Assembly: GCA_964615375.1 (NCBI GenBank)
Contig: CAZTOW010000035.1
Coordinates: 35,740 to 99,739 of the forward strand
Length of the DNA stretch: 64,000 nucleotides
Direction of reading: 5' to 3'
Source: CAZKWG01 sp964615375
GTDB taxonomy: Bacteria; Myxococcota_A; UBA796; CAZKWG01
This document shows positions 17,424 to 26,324 of this stretch, in pieces. The number at the start of each line of letters is the position of its first letter. The stretch's first letter is position 1. The translations under genes and the position numbers were made by a program. The notes beneath the pieces were generated by a model, which worked only from the letters and a program-made list of their open reading frames with translations, was not told the DNA's origin and made no database searches.

Positions 17424-19334
17424 TCAGTAGCCCGCGTGCAGTACGTAGACCGCGCCATCGCCCCAGGTAGACTTGTCTCCCCATCCGAGTTCGTCTGAGG
17501 CGCCCATCTCGAAGCTACCTCCAAAGACGCCCTCGATGACAACGGCCTCATCGTCACCGAGCTCCATCATCGGCGCACCGACGACGAGTGTCCCGTCCGG
17601 CGTGACTGCCGTGGCGTAGCCGAATTTCCCTGCCTGCGTGCTGTCTCCCAGGATCACCGCGTCGGCCGCTTCCGAGGAGAGGGTTCCCGTCAGCGGGCCG
17701 TGCCACAGGGCGACCGTTCCGGCTTCTGGAGTGTCGCCAAGCTGGGTCCACGCCGCGCCGACCAGCACGTCCAGCGCGCCGTCCGCGTTCAGGTCACCGG
17801 CGCTGATGAGCGAAGTTCCAACGCCGCTCCCGCGCGTCTCCCCCTCAATCACCGCCATCGCGTCCTCCAGGCTGATCGCCCCGCCCTCCGCGAGCACCGC
17901 CCCCGAGAACAGCCACACCTTCCCCGCGCTGTAGTCGGCCTCCGGCGCCGACACCAGCAGATCCCCGACCCCATCGCCGTCCATGTCCCCCGCGTCCGCG
18001 ACCGCGCTCGCGAAGCCAGTGTAGACCTCCTCCCCCACGATCCTCCCGTCCGCCGCGTTCCCCACCCGCGCGTCCTCGATGTCGGCCACGATGTAGACCG
18101 CGCCGAGCGGATCCGGCCGCCGCCAGGGCGCCGCCATCTCCGACACGCCGTAGTCCGGCGCGCCGAGCGCCAGCTCATTGACCCCGTCCCCGTCGATGTC
18201 CTGGAGCCGCGCCAGCGTGCGGCCGAGCCCGCTGAACGCCTCGCCGTCCAGCCGCACCGCGCCGTCCTCGACCGCCGTGTCCTCGCCGAGCAGCCCCGCC
18301 ATCACCCACACCGTCCCCGAGCCGCCGTTCGCCTCCGGCGCGCTCAGCACCAGGTCCGCGACGCCGTCCTCGTCGAGTACGTCGCCCGGCCCGAGCAGCG
18401 CCGAGCCCAGCGCCACGGCCGACTCGTCGGTGGCCAGCTTCACCACGTCGCGGCCCAGGTCCAGCGTCGCGTCGTCGTCGTCGTCGCTCACCGCGCGGAT
18501 CGGCCCTGGCACGAGGTAGGCGCCGCCGCCGTCGTCGGCTTCGGGCGCGCCGACCAGGAAGTCGTCGTAGCCGTCGCCGTCCACGTCGCCGAGCCCGCTG
18601 AGCGCCGTACCTGCCCCCGCCCGGTCCTCGCCGAGCAGGCGGGCCGTCGCCAGCTCGCTCGCCGCGCCCTCCGCGCCCAGCGGCCCGAGCAGCGCGTAGA
18701 CCACGCCGTCGTCGCCCGGGGCGCCGAAGACCAGGTCCGCGTCGCCGTCGCCGTTGATGTCGCCCGCGTGGACCAGCGCGGCGCCCAGGCCCTCGGCCGA
18801 GACGCCCTCGACCCGCAGGCCGCGCTCGACGATCTCCACGTCTCCATCGAGGCCGTCGCAGTCGGGCAGGGCGTCGCAGTTGTCGTCCAGCGCGTTGCCA
18901 CACAGCTCGGGGGCCGCGGGGTTCACCGCGGCGTCCGCGTCGTCGCAGTCTCCGATCTCCACAGCCAGGGGTGTAGCGGCGTCGCACACGCTCAGGGCCT
19001 CGCCGACGCCGAAGCCATCTGCGTCTCCGTCCAGGTGGCCCGTGCGCAATTCGTGGGCTTCGCTGTTGGTGTCGTCGCAGTCGCTCCCGGTGCGGACCCA
19101 GGCGCCGCTGTCGTCAGGCGCCTCGCACGAATCTACAAGTGTAGATGGATCTCCATGTCCGTCGCCGTCCGCGTCGTAGTACCAGAGGTGATAATAGACG
19201 GTGTTGTTCCTCGACTCGCAGTCGATCATGTAGGTGGCGCCGTCCTCGTCGGCGTCCAGGGTCTCGTCGTGCTCTTCGTAGACGCGGTTGCAGGCGCCGA
19301 GGACAAGGAGCGCGAAGACAGCGAGCTTACGCAT
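17424..19334 (-). CDS. MopE-motif/FG-GAP lipoprotein (paralogue)
   Basis: A 636-residue paralogue of the adjacent gene. It has a lipobox (LLVLGAC, ~residues 9-15) and two MopE-type blocks (YYDADGDGHGD with SDCDDTNSEAH; GDCDDADAAVNPAAPELCG), then seven or so FG-GAP calcium loops. The Met at 19334 is chosen because it gives a proper signal peptide; the longer reading frame upstream to 19820 runs antisense to the gene at 19485 and is not credible. Six bases separate it from the next gene, so the pair likely arose by tandem duplication and is co-transcribed. Confidence 0.85.
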   Translation of the reverse strand: MRKLAVFALLVLGACNRVYEEHDETLDADEDGATYMIDCESRNNTVYYHLWYYDADGDGHGDPSTLVDSCEAPDDSGAWVRTGSDCDDTNSEAHELRTGHLDGDADGFGVGEALSVCDAATPLAVEIGDCDDADAAVNPAAPELCGNALDDNCDALPDCDGLDGDVEIVERGLRVEGVSAEGLGAALVHAGDINGDGDADLVFGAPGDDGVVYALLGPLGAEGAASELATARLLGEDRAGAGTALSGLGDVDGDGYDDFLVGAPEADDGGGAYLVPGPIRAVSDDDDDATLDLGRDVVKLATDESAVALGSALLGPGDVLDEDGVADLVLSAPEANGGSGTVWVMAGLLGEDTAVEDGAVRLDGEAFSGLGRTLARLQDIDGDGVNELALGAPDYGVSEMAAPWRRPDPLGAVYIVADIEDARVGNAADGRIVGEEVYTGFASAVADAGDMDGDGVGDLLVSAPEADYSAGKVWLFSGAVLAEGGAISLEDAMAVIEGETRGSGVGTSLISAGDLNADGALDVLVGAAWTQLGDTPEAGTVALWHGPLTGTLSSEAADAVILGDSTQAGKFGYATAVTPDGTLVVGAPMMELGDDEAVVIEGVFGGSFEMGASDELGWGDKSTWGDGAVYVLHAGY

Positions 19335-19443
19335 GGGGACCTCGAAAGGCGGCGTGGTCGGGTAGAGCGTCGTCGGAGAGGTTCGGCGAAGCTCGATTCT
19401 CAGCGTCTGGAGGGGGACTCGTGTTGTCAGTTGTACCTGTACG

Positions 19444-19465
19444 TCACGAGAGGATGTTATCGTGA
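19444..19465. promoter_or_regulatory. Inverted repeat in divergent promoter region
   Basis: The 150-base space between divergent genes (19335-19484) holds a 6-10-6 inverted repeat, TCACGA/TCGTGA, about 20 bases upstream of the rightward start. It could be an operator; there is no further support. Confidence 0.3.
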
Positions 19466-19484
19466 GTCCGTAGGAGCTTACAAG

Positions 19485-20198
19485 ATGGCTCGCCCCCTTC
19501 TCCCCGTCGCCGTCGGCATCCTCGCCTGCATCGGGCGTTCGTCGCCGGCTCTGGCCTGTGACCCCGCCGTGGCGCGGGCCGGCATCCACGCGGCCTGGGG
19601 CGCGATGGAGGCGTGGCGCACCGACGACTTCTTCGCCACGGCCGCTTCGCTGGTTGGCTGCCCGGACAACACCCCGACCGAGCGCGCCGAGATCCTGCGC
19701 ATCCAGGGCGCGGCGGCGGGCCTGGACCACCACACCGAGCGGGCCGCGCGGCTGTTCAGCGAGGCGCGGGCGCTCGATCCGGTGGGCGCGCTGCCCGAGG
19801 CGTACTTCCCGCCCACGCATGCGCTGGCCCAGCTCTACCGCATGTCAGCGCCGCTGCTCAGCCAGGCGCCTGCCTCAGAGAGCCCGCCACTGAACCTCAG
19901 CTTGCCGGCCGCGCTACCTCCTGCCCTCCCCGAGGTCGAGCCCCGGCCCCGCCACGCGCCGCTGGTGCTGGGCGCCGCGCTATCGTCGCTGGCCGCAGGC
20001 GGACTCTGGTTCGCGTCGTCCCAGATGGACGCCCGCGCCGAGCTCGCGGCAGCCGAGGGCCTGGGCCAGGATCCGGCCGACGCCTACGCCGAGCAGGAGC
20101 GCCTGCGCGGTCGGCAGCTCGGCCTCCAGGTCGCGGCGGGCGGTTCGGCGGCGCTGGCCGTCGGGCTGGTCGGCGCCACCGTCTCGCTGAGCTGGTGA
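19485..20198 (+). CDS. Exported protein with C-terminal membrane helices, kinase partner
   Basis: A 237-residue protein. A signal peptide (residues 1-24, ending SSPALAC) leads into a helical TPR-like domain (WGAMEAWRTDDFFATAASLV; EILRIQGAAAGLDHHTERAARLFSEARALDP). A Pro-rich linker follows, then two hydrophobic helices (VLGAALSSLAAGGLWF and the C-terminal AAGGSAALAVGLVGATVSLSW). Similar proteins often precede Ser/Thr kinases in Myxococcota. It sits three bases ahead of the kinase gene, so it may be its sensor or substrate; this is an inference from position. The ATG at 19485 has a GGAG nine bases upstream. Confidence 0.65.
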   Translation: MARPLLPVAVGILACIGRSSPALACDPAVARAGIHAAWGAMEAWRTDDFFATAASLVGCPDNTPTERAEILRIQGAAAGLDHHTERAARLFSEARALDPVGALPEAYFPPTHALAQLYRMSAPLLSQAPASESPPLNLSLPAALPPALPEVEPRPRHAPLVLGAALSSLAAGGLWFASSQMDARAELAAAEGLGQDPADAYAEQERLRGRQLGLQVAAGGSAALAVGLVGATVSLSW

Positions 20199-20201
20199 GG
20201 A

Positions 20202-21827
20202 ATGCGGCGCTTCCGGGTCGAGCGTGAGCTTGGGCGCGGCGGCTTCGGCCGCGTGCTGCTGGCGCGCGAGCTGGGGCCGGTCGTCGTCACGCCGGTCGCG
20301 ATCAAGCTCGCCCAGGGCATGTGGCGGCCGTGTCCCGACGACGCGCGGCGCGCTCGCGACGAGGCCCGGCTGCTGGCCTCGCTGGATCACCCGGCCATCG
20401 TGCGCCTCCAGAGCCTGATCCAGACCCAGCACGGCCCGGCGTTGATCCTGGAGTATGTGCCGGGCTTCACGCTGCACCAGATCCTGAAGGCGACCGACCG
20501 CCTGCCCATCGTGCCCGCCCTGGAGCTGGTGGCTGAGGTCGCTGATGCGCTCGACCGAGGCTGGACGCAGCCGGGGCCGCTCGGCGAGCCGCTGCGGCTG
20601 CTGCACCGCGACATCAAGCCGGGCAACCTGATGATCACGCCGGTCGGCGCGATCAAGGTGCTGGATTTTGGGATCGCCCGCGCCGCGCAGGTCGGTCGCG
20701 AGCTGCCGAGCGGCCCCATCCCGGTGGGCACCACCGACTACATGGCGCCTGAGCGGACGCAGCGGCGCGGCCAGCCCGGCGCCGAGACCCCGGCCGGAGA
20801 CGTGTTCGGCCTGGGGCTGGTGTTGTTCGGCGCCTTGACCGGCGCTTTCCACGGCGGGCTCCCCCAGGACGTTGAGGGCTGGGCGGGCCTCTACAAGGAC
20901 TTCGCGGCCGAGCTGCTCCTCGCGCTGGACGGCGAGCCGCTGGCCGAGGCGATCACCGATCTGGTCCTCGCCATGACCGCCCGCGATCCCGCCGACCGCC
21001 CCGAGCCCTCGGCCGTGCGAGACCTGGCCTTCCACCTTGCCCGCGCGCACGGCGGCGAGGGGCTGCGCCCTTGGGCCCTGCGCACGCTGCCGACCCTCCC
21101 CGCCCCGAAGCCCGAGGCGCTCTCCGGCTACGCCTGGGCTGGCGAGGAGATCCACGAGGTTGAGGGCCAGCCGACCTACGAACCCACACCCGAGCTGCCC
21201 GCCCCTGCGGCGCTCGCGCGGGTGATGATGGACCTGCCCGCCGTGCCCCGAGCCCAGCGGCTCACGCGGCGTCGGCCTCCGACGAAGCGGGTTCAGCCCG
21301 TCGAGCAGACCTGGCCCGAGGCCACGCCCGCCGAGGCGCTGGAGCCGGTTCCCATGCCTGCGCGTGCGCCCGTGAGGCCGCGCTGGCCGGTCGCTGCGCT
21401 GCTCCTGGCGCTGGTAGGGGTGGCGGTCGCGCTCTGGTCGCAAAGGCCGGCCCCTAAACCCGAAGTGCCACCGGTAGTGTCTGTCGCCTCGGACCCACTA
21501 CCCGTAGTGCCCGCGTTCACCATCGAACCCGCCACGCTCGTCCAGTCCAAGCCTACAGCCCAACCCGCAGCCACGAAACACGCCGCCTGGTTCGGCCGCC
21601 GCGTGCGCGTGGGCCTGAGCGGCGAGGTCCCCACGGTCGCCCTGGTCGACGAGCGCGGCGCCGTCCCGCTCCCCGGCGAGCTGCGCCCCGGCACCTACAC
21701 CCTGCGCGTCACCTTCCCCGGCTGGGATCCCATGGACCTCCAGCAGGTCGAGCTGAAGGCAGGACAGAGCTACGAGATCGCCTGCACGGCGAAGCTCACG
21801 CAATGCTCGGCGAGGGTTGTCCCATAG
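20202..21827 (+). CDS. Transmembrane Ser/Thr protein kinase with PEGA-like domain
   Basis: A 541-residue Hanks-type kinase. It shows the Gly loop GRGGFGRV, the ATP lysine in PVAIKL, the catalytic HRDIKPGN, the metal-binding DFGIA and APERT, so it should be active. After the kinase domain (~1-280) comes a Pro/Ala-rich linker, one membrane helix (~395-415) and an extracytoplasmic beta domain ending in PGTYTLRVTFPGWDP, which looks like PEGA. PEGA kinases sense the cell surface. The upstream exported protein is a likely partner. The kinase gene is convergent with hsdR. Confidence 0.9.
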   Translation: MRRFRVERELGRGGFGRVLLARELGPVVVTPVAIKLAQGMWRPCPDDARRARDEARLLASLDHPAIVRLQSLIQTQHGPALILEYVPGFTLHQILKATDRLPIVPALELVAEVADALDRGWTQPGPLGEPLRLLHRDIKPGNLMITPVGAIKVLDFGIARAAQVGRELPSGPIPVGTTDYMAPERTQRRGQPGAETPAGDVFGLGLVLFGALTGAFHGGLPQDVEGWAGLYKDFAAELLLALDGEPLAEAITDLVLAMTARDPADRPEPSAVRDLAFHLARAHGGEGLRPWALRTLPTLPAPKPEALSGYAWAGEEIHEVEGQPTYEPTPELPAPAALARVMMDLPAVPRAQRLTRRRPPTKRVQPVEQTWPEATPAEALEPVPMPARAPVRPRWPVAALLLALVGVAVALWSQRPAPKPEVPPVVSVASDPLPVVPAFTIEPATLVQSKPTAQPAATKHAAWFGRRVRVGLSGEVPTVALVDERGAVPLPGELRPGTYTLRVTFPGWDPMDLQQVELKAGQSYEIACTAKLTQCSARVVP

Positions 21828-21874
21828 GGCCTGATCGCGTGTATCACAGGGCCCACGCTGCGAGCCTCACCCCT

Positions 21875-24800
21875 TCACGCCGCCACCCACCGCTCCCGCG
21901 CCGCGCTCCGCTCCCACACGTAGTCGTAGATCCGGCCCGCGATCGCGTTTGCGGAGGTCTCATCGAAGGGCGGCATCGGCAGCTCGCTCCAGAGCGTGTC
22001 CACGATGCGGATCCGCACCTCGGCCTGGGTCGCGGCGTTGCGGGTCCAGTCCTGCATGGAGGCCAGGCTCTCGCGCAGCGACGCGAGCAGGGCCTTGCTG
22101 GCCTGCTTCAGCCGCTCGCGCTCGGCCCGGCCGAGGCTGGGCTCGAAGAGCAGGTCGAAGAGCGCCAGCTCAGTCTCGCTCAGGCCCTCCTCCACCGCGC
22201 GCCGCTGCTCGGCGTCCAGGCTGCCAGCCAGCTTCAGGAGGTCGGCGAAGGTCGCCTCCACCGTGGTCCGGTCCTTCTCCCGGTTGTAGTCGGCGAGGAT
22301 CTCCTGGTAACGGCGGTAGAAGTCCATCCGGGTCGGGTTGTTGGCGAGCATGGCCTGGAGCTTCTGCTCGACCAGCTCCTGAATGTCCTTGAGCGCCGCG
22401 CGCTTGTGCCGCACCTTGGACGCGAACTCGTCGCGGAGCTTCTCCAGGTCGACCTTGGACAGGTCCACGGTCAGGCCCTCGGCGTGGTCCTCGCCGGGCT
22501 CGAACGCGCGGATCGCCTCGTTGACGATCTGGTGCAGCGCCTTGAGCACGCTGGTCACGTCCGAGTTGTCGCGCTTCTCCTCCAGCTTCCGGTAGATGGC
22601 CTCGATGTTGTCGTGGCGCTCGGCGAAGGTGTACACGGACGGCTCGGTCACCAGCGCCTTGAAACGCAGGAAGACCTGACGCGCCAGGATCTCGAAGCGC
22701 CGCCGCGTCTCGTCGGAGGTGCAGATCGCGTCCACCGCCGCGCGCAGGCCCTCGATGCGCGCGAAGCCCCGCGCGCCCGGCAGTCCGCTCGGGTCGTAGC
22801 CGGCCGCCCGCAGGTGCGCCTCGGTCGCCTCGATGGCGTCGCGCAGCCCGCCCAGCAGCTCTTCGATGGGGCGGACCACGCCGCCGTCGCCAGCCTCACC
22901 GTCGTCGCCGAGCGCGTACTGCGCAAGGGCCTGCCGCAGGCTCTTCAACATCCCGTTGTAGTCGACGATGACGCCGCACTCCTTGCCCGGGTACACGCGG
23001 TTGGCCCGCGCGATGGCCTGCATCAGGTTGTGCGCCCGCATCGGCTTGTCGATGTAGAGCGTGGACAGGCACTCGACGTCGAAGCCTGTGAGCCACATTG
23101 CGCAGACGATGGCGACCCGGAAGGGGTGCTTTGGATCCTTGAAGGCGTCCTCGACGGCGATGCGTTTGCCGTCGGGCGTCGAAAACCCTCTCTTCATCAC
23201 GACCCGGTGCGGGATGATGTCGAAGCCCCACTTCCTGAACTGCTCGACCTCGTTCTGGCTCTCGCTGATCACGATCTCGATCAGGGTCTCCCGCATCCAA
23301 GCCGCTCGCGCGGGCTGCTCCGCCTCTATCGCCTCGATCTTGCGCGCCCACAGCGGCTGGATGCGCTGGAGCATGCGGGCGCAGGTGAGCTTGTCGATGC
23401 ACACCAGCATCGCCTTGCCCGCCTCCCAGCGCGCGCTGCAGTGCTCGACGAAGTCCTCGGCCAGCTTGTCCAGCCGATCATCGGCGGTGATGACCTCGTA
23501 GTCCTTGCCCAGCAGCCGCTCCAGCAGCGCCACCTGATCCTGGTCCAGCTCGGACTGCTCGATGGCCTCCGCGATGCGGTCGTTCAGGTCGACGCGGGCC
23601 AGCCCTAGCTTCTCCCCGCGGTTCTCGTAGACCAGGCGCACCGTCGACTGGTCCTCTTCCGAGCGCTTGAAGTCGTAGCGGGAGATGTAGCCGCCGAAGA
23701 TCCGCTTCGTCAGGCTGTCGTGTTTGAAGAGCGGCGTGCCGGTGAAGCCGAGGAAAGCCGCGTTGGGCAGGGCCAGGCGCATGTTGCGCGCGAAGCGGCC
23801 CGCCTGGGTGCGGTGGGCCTCGTCGGAGAGCACGATGATGTCGTCCCGCTCGCTGTAGGGCTCCTTGACCGGCTGGTTGAACTTGTGGATGAGCGAGAAG
23901 ACGAGGCGGTGGTTCTGGCTGAGCAGCTCTCGCAGGCGGTGGCCGGATCGGGCGCGCGGCGTCGCGTCGTCGGCCAGCCCGCAGCCGACGAAGGCCCGGT
24001 GGATCTGGTCGTCCAGATCCTCGCGGTCGGTCATGACCAGGAACGTGAAGTTGCCCGGCACCACCCTGCGGACCTTCTCCACGAAGAAGGCCATGGAGTA
24101 GGACTTTCCGCTGCCCTGGGTGTGCCAGAAGACGCCCAGACGGCCGAGCTCCGGGTGGGCGCGCTCGACGATGGGCAGCGGGTCCTTGCGGCCCACACCG
24201 GGGCGACCGGTCTCGTAGTGGACGGGGGCCTCGGCGACGTACTCGGCGAGGCGCTGTGTCGTGCGCAGTTCGGGCGGGTACTGACGCTTCAGCACCTCCT
24301 GGCGCTGGACGGCGGCCACGGCGCGGTTGACGCCCAGCACCTGGTGGTTGCGCGCGACGATCTTCCGAACGCCGCCCGCCCGCCCCTCGTCGAAGAGGAT
24401 GAAGCTCTCGACCAGATCCAGCAGCCGGTCCTTCGCCAGCATGCCGTCCAGCAGCACCTGCGCGTCCAGGCGCGCCGGGCCCTCCTCGTCGTTGCGCGTC
24501 CAGGCGACGAAGTGCTCCCACTGGCTGGTGATCGAGCCGTAGCGCGCGGCGTCGCCGTTGCTGACGACCAGGAAGGCGTTGTGGTGGAACAGGTGCTGAA
24601 TGCTGCTGGGGTGCAGATAGTCGCTCAGGTTGTCGTCGAAGCCCGCGCGGATGTTGCGGTACACGGCCTTCAGCTCGATGACGACCAGCGGCAGCCCGTT
24701 GACGAAGCAGACCAGATCGGCGCGCCGGTTGTAGTGCGGTACGCTGACCCCCTGCACCTTCAGCTCGCGCACGGCCAGGAACTCGTTGTTGGCCGGCGTC

Positions 24801-25177
24801 CTGAAGTCGATGACCCGGGCTTGCGCGTGCCGCTCGACGCCGTCGTTCCCCATCCACTTGACGGGCACGCCGCCGCGGATCAGGCGGTGAAAGTCCCGGT
24901 TGTGTTGGACCAGTGAGCGCGAGCGGTCGATGCGGGTCAGCGTCTCGACGACCTGATCGACGGCGCCAGGCGGCAGCTCCGGGTTCAGCGCCGTGAGCGC
25001 CCGCCGCAGCTCGCGGACCAGCACGACCTCCTGATCGTTTTTGCGGCCGAGCAGGCTGTTGGGGCCGAAGGTCTCGGTGTTGTAGGCGTACACACTGCGC
25101 CAGCCGAGGGTGTGCTCCAGGTGATCGGCGAAGGTCTGCTGGACGAGGCGATCCTCGCTGTTGACGCCGGTGATCAT
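21875..25177 (-). CDS. hsdR: Type I restriction enzyme, R subunit
   Basis: A 1100-residue translocase-nuclease, the usual size. Near residues 130-190 is the PD-(D/E)xK-type nuclease (RRADLVCFVNGLPLVVIELK), followed by a superfamily 2 helicase with Walker A HTQGSGKS (~350), DEAH in LSDEAHRTQ (~450), the GFTGTP motif and the late motif QAIARANRVYPGK. It pulls DNA through the HsdM/HsdS complex and cuts at a distance. All motifs are intact, so the system is probably active. The gene is last of three. Confidence 0.93.
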   Translation of the reverse strand: MITGVNSEDRLVQQTFADHLEHTLGWRSVYAYNTETFGPNSLLGRKNDQEVVLVRELRRALTALNPELPPGAVDQVVETLTRIDRSRSLVQHNRDFHRLIRGGVPVKWMGNDGVERHAQARVIDFRTPANNEFLAVRELKVQGVSVPHYNRRADLVCFVNGLPLVVIELKAVYRNIRAGFDDNLSDYLHPSSIQHLFHHNAFLVVSNGDAARYGSITSQWEHFVAWTRNDEEGPARLDAQVLLDGMLAKDRLLDLVESFILFDEGRAGGVRKIVARNHQVLGVNRAVAAVQRQEVLKRQYPPELRTTQRLAEYVAEAPVHYETGRPGVGRKDPLPIVERAHPELGRLGVFWHTQGSGKSYSMAFFVEKVRRVVPGNFTFLVMTDREDLDDQIHRAFVGCGLADDATPRARSGHRLRELLSQNHRLVFSLIHKFNQPVKEPYSERDDIIVLSDEAHRTQAGRFARNMRLALPNAAFLGFTGTPLFKHDSLTKRIFGGYISRYDFKRSEEDQSTVRLVYENRGEKLGLARVDLNDRIAEAIEQSELDQDQVALLERLLGKDYEVITADDRLDKLAEDFVEHCSARWEAGKAMLVCIDKLTCARMLQRIQPLWARKIEAIEAEQPARAAWMRETLIEIVISESQNEVEQFRKWGFDIIPHRVVMKRGFSTPDGKRIAVEDAFKDPKHPFRVAIVCAMWLTGFDVECLSTLYIDKPMRAHNLMQAIARANRVYPGKECGVIVDYNGMLKSLRQALAQYALGDDGEAGDGGVVRPIEELLGGLRDAIEATEAHLRAAGYDPSGLPGARGFARIEGLRAAVDAICTSDETRRRFEILARQVFLRFKALVTEPSVYTFAERHDNIEAIYRKLEEKRDNSDVTSVLKALHQIVNEAIRAFEPGEDHAEGLTVDLSKVDLEKLRDEFASKVRHKRAALKDIQELVEQKLQAMLANNPTRMDFYRRYQEILADYNREKDRTTVEATFADLLKLAGSLDAEQRRAVEEGLSETELALFDLLFEPSLGRAERERLKQASKALLASLRESLASMQDWTRNAATQAEVRIRIVDTLWSELPMPPFDETSANAIAGRIYDYVWERSAARERWVAA

Positions 25178-25184
25178 GGCGGCC

Positions 25185-26324
25185 TCACGGGAGCAGTTCG
25201 CCCCGCATCAGGCGGGGGAGGAGGAGATCGCGGGCGGTGCGGAGCTGTCTGTTCTGCCGGTTCAGGTTGTCCCACAGCCGGTTCATCGGATCCACGACGT
25301 CCGCGAAGGCCCGTTGCAGCGAGGGAGGCGGGACCAGGATCGGCGTGCTCGCCAGGACCGGCGTGTCGAGCTTCTTGGTGCCGTGGGACGCCTCGCCTGC
25401 TCGGTCACGGATCGTATCGCGCTGGGCGACGAGCGCGTGGAAGAGGTAGTCAGCCTCGACCTCGGGGCCCGCGACGATGGCCTTCAAGTCCTGGTTGAAG
25501 CAGACCGTCCGGCTCGTCATCGCGAGGCGGAACTCTTTGGCCAGCGACATGCCTCGGACGACGCCGAGGATGGTCCGGGGAGGGACGAGGCGGCTGCCGG
25601 CCTCGACGGCCTCCTCGGTGACGTGCAGACTGGCGTCGTCGATGCGGAGCGCGGTCAGCTCGCCGGAGCTGACCCAGGGGATCTCGCCCTCCCAGAAGTC
25701 CGCGCGCGCCTTGCTGGGGGTGCCGCCCGAGAGGAAGGTGGCGATGGCGCCGAGATCGCGGCGTCGCCATCCATTCGGGACACCATCCACGATCCGGGTG
25801 TGCTCGCGACCGGGGAAGCGCAGGCGGACGAACCACTCCTGGTACAACTGGCGCGCGGCGTCTTCGAGCAGGACCATCCGGCGGCGGTTGTTCTCGATGA
25901 GGTCGTCGTAGGCGGAGAGGATGCCTGCGATGCGCTGTTGTGTGGGTGGCGATGGGCATCGAACGTCCAGCGCATGCAGCACGTTCCGATTCACGCCTGG
26001 AACGGCCGCCTTGTCACTCTGGAGATTCGAGAGGGCCTGCTTGAGCAGGTATGAAGCGAACCGCGGATGGTTTCCCTTGAAGTCCACCACATAAAGCGCG
26101 GTGTTGAGGGGCCAGTAGTCCTGGTCGATATAGTAGACCTCGCCCAGCGTGCCGTATCGACCGGTTACGACTCCAGGTCCCGTCGCCTTTGCATGATCGT
26201 GGAACCCAGTGACGCCAGACGACGACACGACCGGTACGGCACCGTCCCGTCTCTGCGCTTCGGGGAGATCGTGCCCACGCTGGAGTGTCATCACGTCTCC
26301 GAGCTTGCACGGGGTCCAGCTCAC
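25185..26324 (-). CDS. hsdS: Type I restriction-modification specificity subunit
   Basis: A 379-residue target-recognition subunit with two variable domains and two conserved helical spacers. The first spacer reads TQQRIAGILSAYDDLIENNR (~155-175); the second is near the C-terminus (LRTARDLLLPRLMRGEL). The translation start is a GTG at 26324 that shares four bases (GTGA) with the hsdM stop; upstream in-frame sequence is antisense-like hsdM. The N-terminal recognition domain is compact. The half-sites cannot be predicted from the sequence alone. Confidence 0.9.
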   Translation of the reverse strand: MSWTPCKLGDVMTLQRGHDLPEAQRRDGAVPVVSSSGVTGFHDHAKATGPGVVTGRYGTLGEVYYIDQDYWPLNTALYVVDFKGNHPRFASYLLKQALSNLQSDKAAVPGVNRNVLHALDVRCPSPPTQQRIAGILSAYDDLIENNRRRMVLLEDAARQLYQEWFVRLRFPGREHTRIVDGVPNGWRRRDLGAIATFLSGGTPSKARADFWEGEIPWVSSGELTALRIDDASLHVTEEAVEAGSRLVPPRTILGVVRGMSLAKEFRLAMTSRTVCFNQDLKAIVAGPEVEADYLFHALVAQRDTIRDRAGEASHGTKKLDTPVLASTPILVPPPSLQRAFADVVDPMNRLWDNLNRQNRQLRTARDLLLPRLMRGELLP